Notes: generated from the sequence alone by a model not told the origin. A stretch of DNA of 64,000 nucleotides from Roseovarius halotolerans (GCF_900172255.1 NZ_FWFU01000001.1:434001-498000); one strand, 5' to 3'; positions 52,312 through 62,688 are shown, numbered from the stretch's first letter. Translations and numbers: made by a program.

Positions 52312-53025
52312 ATGACCCAGGACAAGCACCCATCCGGCGCCCCGTGGCGCAATTTCTACGGCCGTTTCAAGGGCAAGGGCCTGCGCCCCTCGCAGCAGGC
52401 CTATCTTGACGAGGACCTCGCCAAACTCTCACCCGGCCCAGTCGATTGGGACGTGAACCCCGAGCGCCAAAATATTGATCTCGCTGCGCTTTTCGGGGAT
52501 CGCGATGTCTGGCTCGAGGTCGGTTTCGGCGGCGGGGAGCACATGGTTCATCAGGCCGTCACCAATCCCGATGTCGGGATCATCGGCTGCGAGCCTTATA
52601 TCAACGGCGTCGCCATGCTCCTCGGCAAGATCCGCGACTCCGGCGCACAAAATATAGCGGTTCACCCCGGTGATGTCCGCGATATGTTCGATGTTCTGCC
52701 CGCCGGCAGCATCTCGCGCGCTTTCCTTCTCTATCCCGATCCCTGGCCCAAGAAGCGCCATCACCGCCGCCGCTTCGTCACGCCCGAGCATCTTGAGCCT
52801 CTGTCCAAGGTGCTGAAAAAAGGCGCTATTTTTCGTGTGGCGACGGATATTCCCGACTATGTGCGCCAGACGCTCGAGCAGGTGCCGCGCCACGGCTTTG
52901 AATGGCTGGCCGAGCGCCCCGCCGATTGGCGTGAGCCGTGGAATGATTGGATTTCAACACGTTACGAGGAAAAGGCCCTGCGCGAAGGGCGCAGGCCCCA
53001 TTACCTGACGTTCATCAAGACCTGA
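52312..53025 (+). CDS. trmB: tRNA (guanine-N7-)-methyltransferase
   Basis: 237 residues from ATG 52312. It methylates G46 of tRNA with SAM. SAM-binding motif LEVGFGGGEHM, conserved LLYPDPWPKKRHHRRR and the C-terminal TRYEEKALREGR are present. The N-terminal RNFYGRFKGKGLRPSQQ segment is typical. The frame continues 34 codons upstream but through the structured leader, and no start with a ribosome site is found there. It lies 106 bp after metK. Confidence 0.95.
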   Translation: MTQDKHPSGAPWRNFYGRFKGKGLRPSQQAYLDEDLAKLSPGPVDWDVNPERQNIDLAALFGDRDVWLEVGFGGGEHMVHQAVTNPDVGIIGCEPYINGVAMLLGKIRDSGAQNIAVHPGDVRDMFDVLPAGSISRAFLLYPDPWPKKRHHRRRFVTPEHLEPLSKVLKKGAIFRVATDIPDYVRQTLEQVPRHGFEWLAERPADWREPWNDWISTRYEEKALREGRRPHYLTFIKT

Positions 53026-53052
53026 TTGTAAGCGCCTGTTCTCTAACGGGTT

Positions 53053-54216
53053 TCATGCCGCCAGCTTGTCGCCCAACCGGCCCAGCATATCGACGCATTG
53101 CTGCAACTGGTCCAGCGAAACATACTCATCCGGCTTGTGCGCCTGATCGATCGACCCCGGCCCACACACCACCGCCGACATCCCGTATTGCTGGAAAATC
53201 CCTGCCTCGGTCCCGAACGGCACCAGCTCGCAACTGCGCAAACCCGTCAATTCCATAAGGATTTCCTTGGCTTCGTTGGCATCCGCCGGTTCCAGCCCCT
53301 CGACCTCGCCGATGACCTCGGTGGTGATATCCGCATCCGGGCAAACCGCCCGCATCGCCGGCAGCAGCACCTCTTCGCAATAATTGCGCAGATCGTCCTT
53401 CACGAATTGCGCATCCGACGCCTGCACCGGGCGCATCTCCCATTCCAGCTTGGCGATCGAGGCGATCACGTTATGCGCCACCCCGCCTGAAAGACTGCCG
53501 GTGTTGATCGTGGTCCAGGGCGGATCGAACCGGCTGCTCGCCGGGGCGCGGGCGCGCAGGCGGTCCTTCAGTTCCAGCAGGCGATTGACATAGCGCACCG
53601 CGTATTCCACCGCGTTAACGCCCCGGTCGGGGGATGAGCCATGCCCGGCAAGCCCATGAAAATGCGTGGTATATTCATAGCAGCCCTTGTGCCCCTCGAT
53701 GATGCGCATCATCGTAGGTTCGCCGATGATCGCAACGCCGGGTCGGATGCCCTGTTCCTTCAGGCTCTCCACCAGCGCCTGCCCGCCAAGACAGCCGACC
53801 TCCTCGTCATAGGTAAAGGCGAAATGCACCGGCCGGTCGCGCACCTTCTCGCGGAAATAGGGCGCCATCGCCACGGCGGCGGCGATGAACCCCTTCATGT
53901 CGCAAGCCCCGCGCCCATAGAGCAGCCCCTGGTGCTCGGTCATCTCGAACGGATAGCTGGCCCAGTCCTGTTCATCCACAGGCACCACGTCCGAATGGCC
54001 CGACAGCACGATGCCGCCATCTGTATCCGGCCCTATCGTGGCGAAAAGATTGGCTTTATGCCCGATCTCGTCGTGAAAGATCTCGACCCGCGCCCCCTCG
54101 CTCTCCAGCCGGTGGGCAAGATAGGCGATCATGTCCAGATTGCTGACCTCGGAGACGGTCGGGAACGCGATCAGATCGCCAAGAAGCGCAACGGTATCGG
54201 AAAGTTGTGTCGTCAC
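53053..54216 (-). CDS. argE: Acetylornithine deacetylase
   Basis: 387 residues from GTG 54216 (GAGGAC upstream). ArgE removes the acetyl group from N-acetylornithine in arginine synthesis. M20 metallopeptidase motifs: LSGHSDVVPVD (His, Asp), YGRGACDMKG (Asp), TYDEEVGCLGG (Glu pair) and GPGSIDQAHKPDEYV with the last His. A dimerisation domain lies at about 180-290. Succinyl-diaminopimelate desuccinylase is excluded by the TEAGIFQ segment typical of ArgE. Confidence 0.9.
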   Translation of the reverse strand: MTTQLSDTVALLGDLIAFPTVSEVSNLDMIAYLAHRLESEGARVEIFHDEIGHKANLFATIGPDTDGGIVLSGHSDVVPVDEQDWASYPFEMTEHQGLLYGRGACDMKGFIAAAVAMAPYFREKVRDRPVHFAFTYDEEVGCLGGQALVESLKEQGIRPGVAIIGEPTMMRIIEGHKGCYEYTTHFHGLAGHGSSPDRGVNAVEYAVRYVNRLLELKDRLRARAPASSRFDPPWTTINTGSLSGGVAHNVIASIAKLEWEMRPVQASDAQFVKDDLRNYCEEVLLPAMRAVCPDADITTEVIGEVEGLEPADANEAKEILMELTGLRSCELVPFGTEAGIFQQYGMSAVVCGPGSIDQAHKPDEYVSLDQLQQCVDMLGRLGDKLAA

Positions 54217-54532
54217 TACGTCCTCTTCGGGCTGCCGGAAAACCTTTGCGACTGTGTTGCCGTGCCTGCGTTGCGTCAACCCATAAACGCCCCGCCGACC
54301 CAGCCAGCGGCGGTGCCACCGGGCGCGCGGGGGCATCGCTGCACCCGTTGCATCAAAGACTCACTCGTGGCGAAAATGGCCGAAAACCCCACGATATCTG
54401 CCCGTTGAGGCTTCATTTGGTGGTCCGGGTGAAAAAATTACTAGAAGTTGAATCAACCTCGGGGTATGAAAACCGTATAACAAGGGTGCCGCCTTATGAT
54501 GCGTCGCCCACGAGGTAGCAAGTGGTGGGAAA
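54217..54532. other. Intergenic region upstream of the adhesin locus
   Basis: 316 bases with no gene. The right half is AT-richer than the surroundings and holds a perfect palindrome GTTGAATCAAC (54447-54457) and a TATAAC box (54476-54481). These may be parts of the promoter and operator of the Bap-like gene. Confidence 0.4.
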
Positions 54533-57500
54533 ATGGGTATCGAGTATGTGGCTCGCTCCAATGCGGGCGGAGTGGTTCGCGGTGCGATTTCAGACGAAAG
54601 CGCAACGACTGGGATTTCAGGCGGTGGCGGTCAGGAAATCTCTCTCAATCTGAGACAATTCGAAATCGACAGGTATCAACGGGACGGGAGCGATCTGCAG
54701 ATCACCCTCGCGGATGGCCGTGTCGTCGTGCTGGAGGGCTATTTCGACGCCGACGGCGCGCCGCAATCGCGCTTGTTCATCAGCGCCGACGGCTACCTGA
54801 ACGAGGTCACGCTGATCGAGGGCGATGAGGGCGCGGTCTACGCTCAATACGGCCCGACCGAAATCTGGGGCAAATGGAGCCCGTCGGACGACCTGATCTT
54901 TCTCGACAGCGCAGAGATCATCGCGCCCGTTGCGCCGGGCGCGGCCGAGGGCGAGGAAACCGTCTCGATGCTCGGCGCTGGTCTTCTGGGCGGCACGGGC
55001 CTGTTCGGTGCTGCTGGCGCCGGTGCCGCGGGCCTCGTGGCCTCTTCGGCCCTGATGCAGGCCGTTGGCGGTGGCAGCGGCGGCACACCAGCAGCTGGCT
55101 TCGTGCCCGCGGTTTCGCCCGATGACGATGACGGCATCGCGCCCAGCGTCAACGAGAATGGCCAGGTCGCCATCGGCGGCGACGACAACCAGCAGGACTC
55201 CATCACCATCACCGGCACGGCCGAACCCGGCTCGAACGTGGTGGTCACAATCGGCGACGAGGAACTCGAGACCACCGCCGACGCCGACGGAAACTGGGAA
55301 GTGGTGTTCGAGGGCGATGATTTCCCCGAGGACGGCGATTATCCGGTCGAGGTCACCATCACCGAACCCGATGGCACCGAAACCGTGCTCGACGGCCCCC
55401 AGGTCGTCATCGACACGACGCCGCCGGTGATCGACGTGACCGGAGGCACCGTGGCCGCAGGTGATATCGTCAACCACCAGGAATATAACGAAGACGGCGT
55501 GGTGATCTCGGGAACCGGCGAGCCGGAAGCCTGGGTCAGTGTCACCATCGAGAACGTCACCCGCGAAACCGAAGTGCTGGCAGACGGCAGCTGGTCGGTC
55601 AGCTTCGCGCCGGGCCTGCTGCCTGATGGCGATTACGACGCCGACGTGACGATCGTGACGGGTGATGCCATGGGCAACACGACCACCATCACCGAGACCG
55701 TCTCGGTCGACACGATCCACCCGCAACTGGCGATCAACGCCGGCGCGCTTGGCGCGAACGGGGTGATCAACGGGGATTTCGTGGAACCCGGCGGGCTGGT
55801 CGTCACCGGCACGGCCGAACCCGGCGTGCGCGTTTATGTCGAAATGGCCGGGCAGCAGCGCGAAATGCTGGTTGGCGATGACGGCACCTGGCAGGTCACC
55901 TTCGACGCCGCCCAGTTCCCCGAAACCGAATTCGACGCCACCATCAGCGCCCATACGCAGGACCTTGCGGGCAATATCAGCACCGCATCCGAGGATGTCC
56001 GAATCGATCTCGAGGTCAATTCCTTCACCCAGAGCGGGCAGCCGGGTGGGCTTGACGGTTATATCAACGGCGACGAGATCGGCGGCGGCTTCACCCTTTC
56101 GGGCACGGTCGAGGCCGGTTCAACCGTGACGATGATGTTCCGCAACCAGTCCGTTCCGGTGCAGTTTCTTCCCGACGGAACCTGGACCGCAACCGTCGCC
56201 GGAAGCCAGCTTCCGCCCGGCACCTATAGCGAATTGCTGACCATCACGGCCAAGGATTCTGCGCAGAACGTCAAGACCCTGACGCGCATGATCAATGTCG
56301 ATACCGAGGCCGGGACGCTGACGCTCGATGCTGCTTCCATCGGCGATCAGGGCGTCATCAACCACGATGTCTATCAGGACGGCGTCATGGTGCGGGGCAC
56401 CGCCGATCCATATGCCTGGGTCGAGGTGGATCTTGACGGCGTGCAATACACGACGCGCGCCAACGGCAGCGGCAACTGGCAGCAGTTCTACTCCACACAG
56501 GATCTGACGCCGGGCGAGCATTTCCCGGTTGTCACGGCCACGATCACCGATCCCTACGAGAACAGCGCAACGGTCAGCAGCACGCTTCATGTCGATACGC
56601 GGGTCGACGACCTTTCGCTTGCGCCGCTGCAGCTTCCGACCACGACGGGCGGGCGCACTGTGATCAACCGCGACTCGGTCGACAACGGCTTTCAGATCAG
56701 TGGCACGGTTGAACCGCATTCCGTGGTCTGGGTCACAATCGACGATGTGACGCGCCAGTTCACGGCGGGCGATGACGGGCAATGGCACGTCACCTTCGAA
56801 CCGGGCGCAATTCCCGGCGGGCAGCACGACGCGGATCTCCATATCGAAGTCATGGACCCGGTGGGCAATATCTCGACTCTCGAACAGACGATCTTCATCG
56901 ACACCGTCGTGCAGGATGTCTCGCAGGGCGAGGTGACAGGATCCTTCAACGGGATCGCCAACCTTGCTGCCGCGCAAGGCGGACTTGAAATGAACGGAAC
57001 CGCCGAGCCGGGTTCGCGGGTCGAACTGGTATTGTTCAACCGGCGCTATCTCACCACCAGCGACCAAGACGGCGACTGGGCGGTCACCATCCCGCAAGAT
57101 GATCTGCCCGCCCAGGAGGGCACCGTCGGCGTGACCATCAACGTGACCGACACGGCCGGAAATTTCGAGAGCATCCCCGGTTCGCTCACCTTCGACTTCG
57201 TGGCACCCGACCAGCCGGATATCGTTGGGTATTTCCGTCAGGGCGGCGGGTATCGCTATGTCACCACCGACATGACGGCCGACGACATCACCGTTCACGA
57301 GGTCGCCTCGGACGGCTCGGTGAATGCGGTGCCGATCCATTCGGATGACAATCCGCTCTTTGGCGAGACCGACCACATCTTCCTCGACGATCAGGGGAAC
57401 GCCGCTTCGATTCCCGATGGCTCGCACCTGGTCGTGACCAGCACCGATACCGCCGGGAACAGTTCCGCCACCTATCTCGTCCCCGACGAGGTGAACACCT

Positions 57501-57787
57501 CTTCGGTAAACCTCGACAACCCCGATCTCGCCGGTCTCGGTATCGAAACCATCGACCTGCAGTTCGCGGACCGCGCCGAGCTGACGGTCACCGAAGAGCA
57601 GATTCTCGCCCTTTCGGACACCTCCGACACGCTGTTGGTCGAGGGCGGCACGGATGACACGCTGATCGCGCTCGGCGCGCAACAGGTCAATGGCGGCGCT
57701 GCCGAACCCGTGGGCTACGACATCTATACGCTTGGCGACGATGCGACCATCATTGTCGATGAAAGGATCAACGTCATCGACACCTGA
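54533..57787 (+). CDS. Bap-like Ig-repeat surface/secreted protein, type I secretion substrate
   Basis: 1084 residues, no Sec signal. Residues 1-130 match the BapA-prefix-like domain (EISLNLRQFEID, GRVVVLEGYFD). A Gly/Ala-rich linker follows (about 145-185). Seven Ig-like repeats of about 98-100 residues run from about 220 to 900, each opening with a GTAEPGS-like motif and closing with a VDT-type strand. The C-terminal region (about 900-1084) has LTVTEEQILALSDTSDTLLV and a TLGDDATIIVDE strand, as in type I secreted adhesins. No RTX nonapeptides are present. Three type I exporter genes follow immediately. It is short compared with classic Bap/LapA proteins. Confidence 0.88.
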   Translation: MGIEYVARSNAGGVVRGAISDESATTGISGGGGQEISLNLRQFEIDRYQRDGSDLQITLADGRVVVLEGYFDADGAPQSRLFISADGYLNEVTLIEGDEGAVYAQYGPTEIWGKWSPSDDLIFLDSAEIIAPVAPGAAEGEETVSMLGAGLLGGTGLFGAAGAGAAGLVASSALMQAVGGGSGGTPAAGFVPAVSPDDDDGIAPSVNENGQVAIGGDDNQQDSITITGTAEPGSNVVVTIGDEELETTADADGNWEVVFEGDDFPEDGDYPVEVTITEPDGTETVLDGPQVVIDTTPPVIDVTGGTVAAGDIVNHQEYNEDGVVISGTGEPEAWVSVTIENVTRETEVLADGSWSVSFAPGLLPDGDYDADVTIVTGDAMGNTTTITETVSVDTIHPQLAINAGALGANGVINGDFVEPGGLVVTGTAEPGVRVYVEMAGQQREMLVGDDGTWQVTFDAAQFPETEFDATISAHTQDLAGNISTASEDVRIDLEVNSFTQSGQPGGLDGYINGDEIGGGFTLSGTVEAGSTVTMMFRNQSVPVQFLPDGTWTATVAGSQLPPGTYSELLTITAKDSAQNVKTLTRMINVDTEAGTLTLDAASIGDQGVINHDVYQDGVMVRGTADPYAWVEVDLDGVQYTTRANGSGNWQQFYSTQDLTPGEHFPVVTATITDPYENSATVSSTLHVDTRVDDLSLAPLQLPTTTGGRTVINRDSVDNGFQISGTVEPHSVVWVTIDDVTRQFTAGDDGQWHVTFEPGAIPGGQHDADLHIEVMDPVGNISTLEQTIFIDTVVQDVSQGEVTGSFNGIANLAAAQGGLEMNGTAEPGSRVELVLFNRRYLTTSDQDGDWAVTIPQDDLPAQEGTVGVTINVTDTAGNFESIPGSLTFDFVAPDQPDIVGYFRQGGGYRYVTTDMTADDITVHEVASDGSVNAVPIHSDDNPLFGETDHIFLDDQGNAASIPDGSHLVVTSTDTAGNSSATYLVPDEVNTSSVNLDNPDLAGLGIETIDLQFADRAELTVTEEQILALSDTSDTLLVEGGTDDTLIALGAQQVNGGAAEPVGYDIYTLGDDATIIVDERINVIDT

Positions 57788-57903
57788 TGCTCGGTCGGGA
57801 CGGACGAATGACAATCGCTGCGCGCGGGGACCGGCCCGCGCGCAGCGGACAGAACAAAAAACAAGCCTGTCAAAAGGCGATCACGAGGCAGAAGGGCGGA
57901 GCG

Positions 57904-59172
57904 ATGCAACGCGGGGTGTGGATTCTGGCGGCACTGGCATTGAGTGGCTGCATGTCACTCGATCGCGGCGCGGGCCAGGTGTCACGCTTCACGATCGGGC
58001 CTGCTGACAACCAGACGCAATCGACCATCATCGCCGATCTTCAGGCGCGGCGCAGCATCCTGCCGCCCGACAGCCCCTATGCGCGCATCAGCGCCCCCGT
58101 GCTCGCCGCCGCCAGCAGGCCCGCCGAGGCCGAGTTGCGTGGCGCGCGGCTCAGGGCCGAGGCTGCTTCCAAGAACTGGCTGCCCAAGGTCGGACCGAAT
58201 ATCAGCCTCAACAGCCTGAGCGAGATCGTTTCGCAGCTCGTGGTCGAACAAATGCTCTTTGACAATGGCCACCGCAAGGCCGAGCGCGCCTTTGCGCGCG
58301 CCGACGTGGAAATCGCGGCTGTAACGATGGTCGAGGACACCAACGACCGCATCCTGACCGCGCTTGGGCTGTATCTCGATGCGATGAAGGCGCGTGACCG
58401 CGCCGTCGTCGAATCCCGCACGTTGGCGGATATGGAGCAATTTGAATGGATCATGGCCGAACGTGTGCGCGGGGGGGTCTCGGACAGCTCCGACCTTCAT
58501 GTCCTGCGCCAGAAGCTCGCCGAGATCCGCTCGACCCTTGCCGCTCAGCAAGAGGCCGAGGCCACCGCCTTTGCCGAACTCAACGCCATGTCCGACGGCC
58601 CACTTGACGACGTCTCCGGGCTGACGGACCTGCCGCTTGGTGATCCCGCCGCGCGATCGCTCGACGTCCTGCGCGCCGAGGCCGAGAAAGAGCGCGACAT
58701 CGCCAGCGCACGGATGGAGCGCGCGGGCCTTCTGCCGGCGCTGACAGCGGGCGGCACCCTTGGCCAGAACGGCTCCGGCATCGGGCTCAACCTCTCTTCG
58801 GATCGCCTTCTGGGCCTTGGCACCGGGGACAGCCTCGACGCCACCGAAACCGCACGCGACGCCGCCGCGCGCCGCGTGGCGCAGGCAGAAGAGGATTCCG
58901 CCCGCCGCCTCAATCGGCTGCATGCCCAGCTTGCCGCACTCAGCCGCCAGGAACGCGAGGCGCAAGACCTCGCCGGGCGCGCCAAGGTCAATCTCGATCT
59001 GTTCCAGCGCCAGTACAAGGCCGGGCAGCGCCAGGTGATGGACGTGGTCGGCGTCTACGAAACCTTCGCCACCCGGCAGGCCGCGAGCATCGACCTGAAA
59101 TACGAACGTGCGCGCACCCAACTTGAAATCGCGCGCCATCTGGGCCTCCTGGCCGAAGGGAGCCGGATATGA
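57904..59172 (+). CDS. TolC-like outer-membrane lipoprotein of type I secretion
   Basis: 422 residues from ATG 57904, with GGGCGGAG upstream. A signal peptide with lipobox LSGC (Cys at about 17) is seen. The rest has the two-fold repeated helical pattern of outer-membrane factors: long coiled helices (about 100-200 and 310-420) with QRQYKAGQRQVMDVVGVYETF, where TolC proteins have their conserved turn. It forms the outer-membrane duct of the exporter. Its end overlaps the ABC gene by four bases. Confidence 0.88.
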   Translation: MQRGVWILAALALSGCMSLDRGAGQVSRFTIGPADNQTQSTIIADLQARRSILPPDSPYARISAPVLAAASRPAEAELRGARLRAEAASKNWLPKVGPNISLNSLSEIVSQLVVEQMLFDNGHRKAERAFARADVEIAAVTMVEDTNDRILTALGLYLDAMKARDRAVVESRTLADMEQFEWIMAERVRGGVSDSSDLHVLRQKLAEIRSTLAAQQEAEATAFAELNAMSDGPLDDVSGLTDLPLGDPAARSLDVLRAEAEKERDIASARMERAGLLPALTAGGTLGQNGSGIGLNLSSDRLLGLGTGDSLDATETARDAAARRVAQAEEDSARRLNRLHAQLAALSRQEREAQDLAGRAKVNLDLFQRQYKAGQRQVMDVVGVYETFATRQAASIDLKYERARTQLEIARHLGLLAEGSRI

Positions 59173-61403
59173 AGCTGCCCGAGGGCGCAGCCGGGATGAC
59201 CGCCGCCCTGCGCGGCCGTCTTCGGGCCGTCTCGAACCGCGACGCGCCGCCCTCCGCCGCTCCCGCAGCGCCGCGCAACGCGGCACCGACCCAGGCCCGC
59301 ACCGAACGTCTCGCGGCGCTCGCGGCGGTCTATGCCGGGCTGCTGGGGCAGAGCGTCCCGCCCCGCGACATCGTCGAGACCCTCGTTCGCCACGCCGACG
59401 CGCCGACCTCGCAGGCGCTTGCCGAAGCCCTGCGTGCCGCCGGTTTCCTGAGCGAAATCGCCTGCGACGTCACCTGTCAGCGCGACGCCTGGCCGGCGCT
59501 GGCGCGCATGACCAACGGGCAGATGATCCTCGTGCTCGAACAGGGCGATGCGGGGCTGGTGATCTATGACCGCACCTGTCGCGATAACCGCGCCATCGTG
59601 CCGCTGGCCGAATTCGCACCCTTCTTCACCGGCGAGACCATCCGCGCCGAAATCCCCCTTGGCCAGCTGTCCGACGTGCATGGCCCGACCGGCGCAGATG
59701 CGCATTGGTTCTGGGGGCAATTCGCCGGGTTCCGCCGTGCCTTCGCCGAAGTGGTGCTGGGGTCTTTCGTCGCCAACCTTCTTGCGGTCGCCGTCGCGCT
59801 CTTTGCGCTCCAGGTCTATGATCGCGTGATCCCCCATCAATCCGAATCCACGCTCTGGGTGCTGGCGGGCGGCGCCGGGCTGGCGCTCCTGATGGAGGCC
59901 GCGCTTAAACTGGCGCGTGCGCGGCTGATGGATGGTGCTGGCCAGCAGATCGAACTCGGCGTGCAGACCCTCCTGATGAATCGCGTTCTGGGCATGCGCT
60001 CGGAACTGGCGGGGCGGGCACCCAGCCAGCTCTTCAGCGCCATGCGCGAATTCGGCTCGGTGCGTGAGTTCTTCACCTCGGCCACCATCGGCAGTCTTGC
60101 CGATGTCCCCTTCATCTTCGTGTTCCTGCTTCTGGTGGCGTTGATCGCGGGCAACGTGGTCTGGCTTCTGGTGCTGGGTGCGGTGCTGATGGTGCTGCCC
60201 GGTCTTTTCCTGCAACGCCGCATGATTGCCCTTACTCAAAGCGCACAGGGCGCCTCGTCCAAGGCCTCGCGCCTGCTTCACGAGGCGATCTTCGAGCTCG
60301 ACACCCTCAAGACGCAGCGCGCCGAGGATCGTTTTCGCCGCCTCTGGGTCGAACTGACCACCCTTCAGGCGCTCACAACCAGCGCACAGCGCCGCCTTGC
60401 CTCCGGCCTGACATTCTGGAGTCAGGGCATTCAGCAGGCGACCTATATCTGCGCGATCATCATGGGCACCTACCTTGTCTTCTCGGGCGAATTCACCGTC
60501 GGCTCGATTATCGCAGTCAGCATCCTGACCAGCCGGACGCTGGCACCGCTGACCCAGCTGGCGGGAACGATGGCGCGCTGGAGCAATGTGAAATCCGCTC
60601 TCAACGGCCTCGACTCCATCGCCACCGCGCAACAGGACACCGCGCCCGAGCGCAGCTACCTGCGCCGCGACGCCCTGCACGGCGGTTTCGACCTTCGCGA
60701 GGTCCGCTTCGCCTATGACCCGGACCTGCCACCCGTGCTGGACATTCCCGCACTGACCATCCAGCCGGGTCAGAAACTGGCGGTGCTTGGCGCCAACGGC
60801 TCGGGCAAATCGACCTTCCTCAAACTGCTCTCGGGCCTCTATGCGGCCACGCAGGGACGGGTGATGGTCGATGGCACCGATATGACCCATATCGCCCCGC
60901 GCGATCTGCGCCGCTTCATCGGTTATCTCGGGCAGGACGTGCGCCTCTTCAGCGGCACCCTGCGCGACAACCTCAACCTGACGCTGCTCGAAGGCGATGA
61001 CGACCGGCTTCTCGCGTCGCTCGATTTCGCCGGGCTCGGCCCCTTCGTCAAATCCCACCCCAAGGGGCTCGACCTCGAGATCCGCGATGGCGGGCAGGGG
61101 CTCAGCCAGGGGCAACGCCAGTCCATCGGCTGGGCGCGGCTCTGGCTTCAGGATCCGGCGATCTGCCTTCTGGACGAACCGACCGCCGCGCTCGATCAGA
61201 CGCTGGAGCGCACCCTTGTCAGCCGCCTTGAAACATGGCTCGACGGGCGCACCGCCGTCATCGCCACCCACCGGGTGCCGATCCTGCAACTGACCGACCG
61301 CACCATGATCCTGCAAAACGGCCGCCTTGCCGTGGACGGGCCGCGCGATCAGGTTCTGGCCCACCTGGCGCAGGCCGGTGCCGCTGGCGGGGCGAAGGGA
61401 TAG
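59169..61403 (+). CDS. Type I secretion ABC transporter (permease/ATPase)
   Basis: 744 residues, longer than simple exporters. Residues 1-160 form a cytoplasmic C39-peptidase-like domain that lacks the catalytic Cys, as in LapB/HlyB-type exporters. The membrane domain (about 185-480) has six helices (NLLAVAVALFALQVYDRVIP). The nucleotide-binding domain has Walker A GANGSGKST, signature LSQGQRQ and Walker B ICLLDEPTAALD, with a final His in IATHRVP. It drives export of the Bap-like protein in one step. Confidence 0.93.
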   Translation: MKLPEGAAGMTAALRGRLRAVSNRDAPPSAAPAAPRNAAPTQARTERLAALAAVYAGLLGQSVPPRDIVETLVRHADAPTSQALAEALRAAGFLSEIACDVTCQRDAWPALARMTNGQMILVLEQGDAGLVIYDRTCRDNRAIVPLAEFAPFFTGETIRAEIPLGQLSDVHGPTGADAHWFWGQFAGFRRAFAEVVLGSFVANLLAVAVALFALQVYDRVIPHQSESTLWVLAGGAGLALLMEAALKLARARLMDGAGQQIELGVQTLLMNRVLGMRSELAGRAPSQLFSAMREFGSVREFFTSATIGSLADVPFIFVFLLLVALIAGNVVWLLVLGAVLMVLPGLFLQRRMIALTQSAQGASSKASRLLHEAIFELDTLKTQRAEDRFRRLWVELTTLQALTTSAQRRLASGLTFWSQGIQQATYICAIIMGTYLVFSGEFTVGSIIAVSILTSRTLAPLTQLAGTMARWSNVKSALNGLDSIATAQQDTAPERSYLRRDALHGGFDLREVRFAYDPDLPPVLDIPALTIQPGQKLAVLGANGSGKSTFLKLLSGLYAATQGRVMVDGTDMTHIAPRDLRRFIGYLGQDVRLFSGTLRDNLNLTLLEGDDDRLLASLDFAGLGPFVKSHPKGLDLEIRDGGQGLSQGQRQSIGWARLWLQDPAICLLDEPTAALDQTLERTLVSRLETWLDGRTAVIATHRVPILQLTDRTMILQNGRLAVDGPRDQVLAHLAQAGAAGGAKG

Positions 61404-61406
61404 CTC

Positions 61407-62600
61407 ATGGCCGCAGCAGCATCCTCGACCGATCTGGCGCGGCAGTTCAACGCCCGCCTGCGCGGCTCCAGCTTGATGATCCGGCTTTGCGCGGGGGTGG
61501 TGGGGCTGTTCCTGCTCTGGTCGGCTTTCGCATGGCTCGATGAGATCGTGCGTGCCGATGGCGAAATCATCTCATCCTCGCGCCCGCAAATCATCCAGAA
61601 CCTCGAAGGCGGCATCCTTTCCGAGCTCCTCGTGCAGGAAGGCGACGTTGTGGCGCGCGGCGCCGTTCTGGCGCGGCTGCACGGCACGCAATTCAAATCC
61701 TCGGTCGAAGACCTGCGCGATCAGATCACCGCGCATGATATCCGCCGCCTGCGCCTCGAGGCGGAACTCGCCGGGCAGTTCGATTTCGATATCCCCGCGA
61801 AGCTTGCCGCCCGCAGCCCCGAAATGGCCGCCTCCGAAAAGGTGCTTCTCAAGGCCCGGCAGGAAGATTTCGTCAAGCGCAGTCAGGGCGCGCGCAAGGT
61901 GCTGGCGCAGGCCGCCGAGGAACGTCGCCTGCTCGAAGACCTGCTTGCCAAGAAGATCGTCGCGCTGATCGAAGTGACCCGTGCGCGCAAGGAACATGCC
62001 GATGCCGAGAAACGCTATGACGAGATCGTCACGCAAACCGAACTTGAACGCGCACAGGAATATTCCGACACGCTCAAGGAACTCGCGACCTTGCGTCAGA
62101 ACCTCTCGGCCAGCCTCGACCAGCTCGAGCGCACCGTCCTGACCAGCCCGATGCGCGGCATCGTGAACAACCTCAACGTCACCACCATCGGCGGCGTCGT
62201 GCGTCCCGGCGAACAGATCATGGAGATCATCCCACTGGACGAGGAACTTCTGGTCGAGGCCCGCGTCGCGCCGCAGAACATCGCGAATATCCGCCCCGGT
62301 CAGGCCGCCACGATCAAGCTCAGCGCCTATGACTACACCATTCACGGCACCCTCAAGGGCAAGGTCGATGTGATCTCGGCGGATACGTTCGAGGACGAAA
62401 ACACGCGCGCCCCGGATGGCGATCCGCATTACAAGGTCAGGCTCAGGCTGGACCTTTCGGACCTCTCGCCGCGTCAGTCCGCGATCGAGCTGCGCCCCGG
62501 CATGCAGGCGCAGGTCGAATTGCACACCGGCGAAAAGACCGTGCTTCAATACCTGCTCAAGCCGCTCTTCAAATCCCGCGAGGCGATGCACGAACCCTGA
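61407..62600 (+). CDS. HlyD-family membrane-fusion protein
   Basis: 397 residues. A short cytoplasmic start and one membrane helix (about 22-45, LCAGVVGLFLLWSAFAWL) are followed by a lipoyl-like part, a long periplasmic coiled coil (about 95-250), and a beta-barrel domain (about 255-390) with LRPGMQAQVELHTGEKTVLQ-like ending. It connects the ABC exporter to the TolC-like lipoprotein. Three bases after the ABC gene. Last gene of the secretion operon. Confidence 0.93.
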   Translation: MAAAASSTDLARQFNARLRGSSLMIRLCAGVVGLFLLWSAFAWLDEIVRADGEIISSSRPQIIQNLEGGILSELLVQEGDVVARGAVLARLHGTQFKSSVEDLRDQITAHDIRRLRLEAELAGQFDFDIPAKLAARSPEMAASEKVLLKARQEDFVKRSQGARKVLAQAAEERRLLEDLLAKKIVALIEVTRARKEHADAEKRYDEIVTQTELERAQEYSDTLKELATLRQNLSASLDQLERTVLTSPMRGIVNNLNVTTIGGVVRPGEQIMEIIPLDEELLVEARVAPQNIANIRPGQAATIKLSAYDYTIHGTLKGKVDVISADTFEDENTRAPDGDPHYKVRLRLDLSDLSPRQSAIELRPGMQAQVELHTGEKTVLQYLLKPLFKSREAMHEP

Positions 62601-62688
62601 CGCCCCGCATTTCCGACCTTTCCGGCGGCTGCGGAATCTGCAAGAGATTCAGAACAGGGCTGCGACAGGGACGGGGAGAGCGCGACCG

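Noticed and set aside
54533..57787. RTX toxin or adhesin with calcium-binding nonapeptides
   Set aside because: No GGxGxDxxx repeats are present; the repeats are Ig-like.
59055..61364. Open frame of about 770 codons on the minus strand
   Set aside because: Antisense to the ABC exporter, whose motifs are complete in the other strand.
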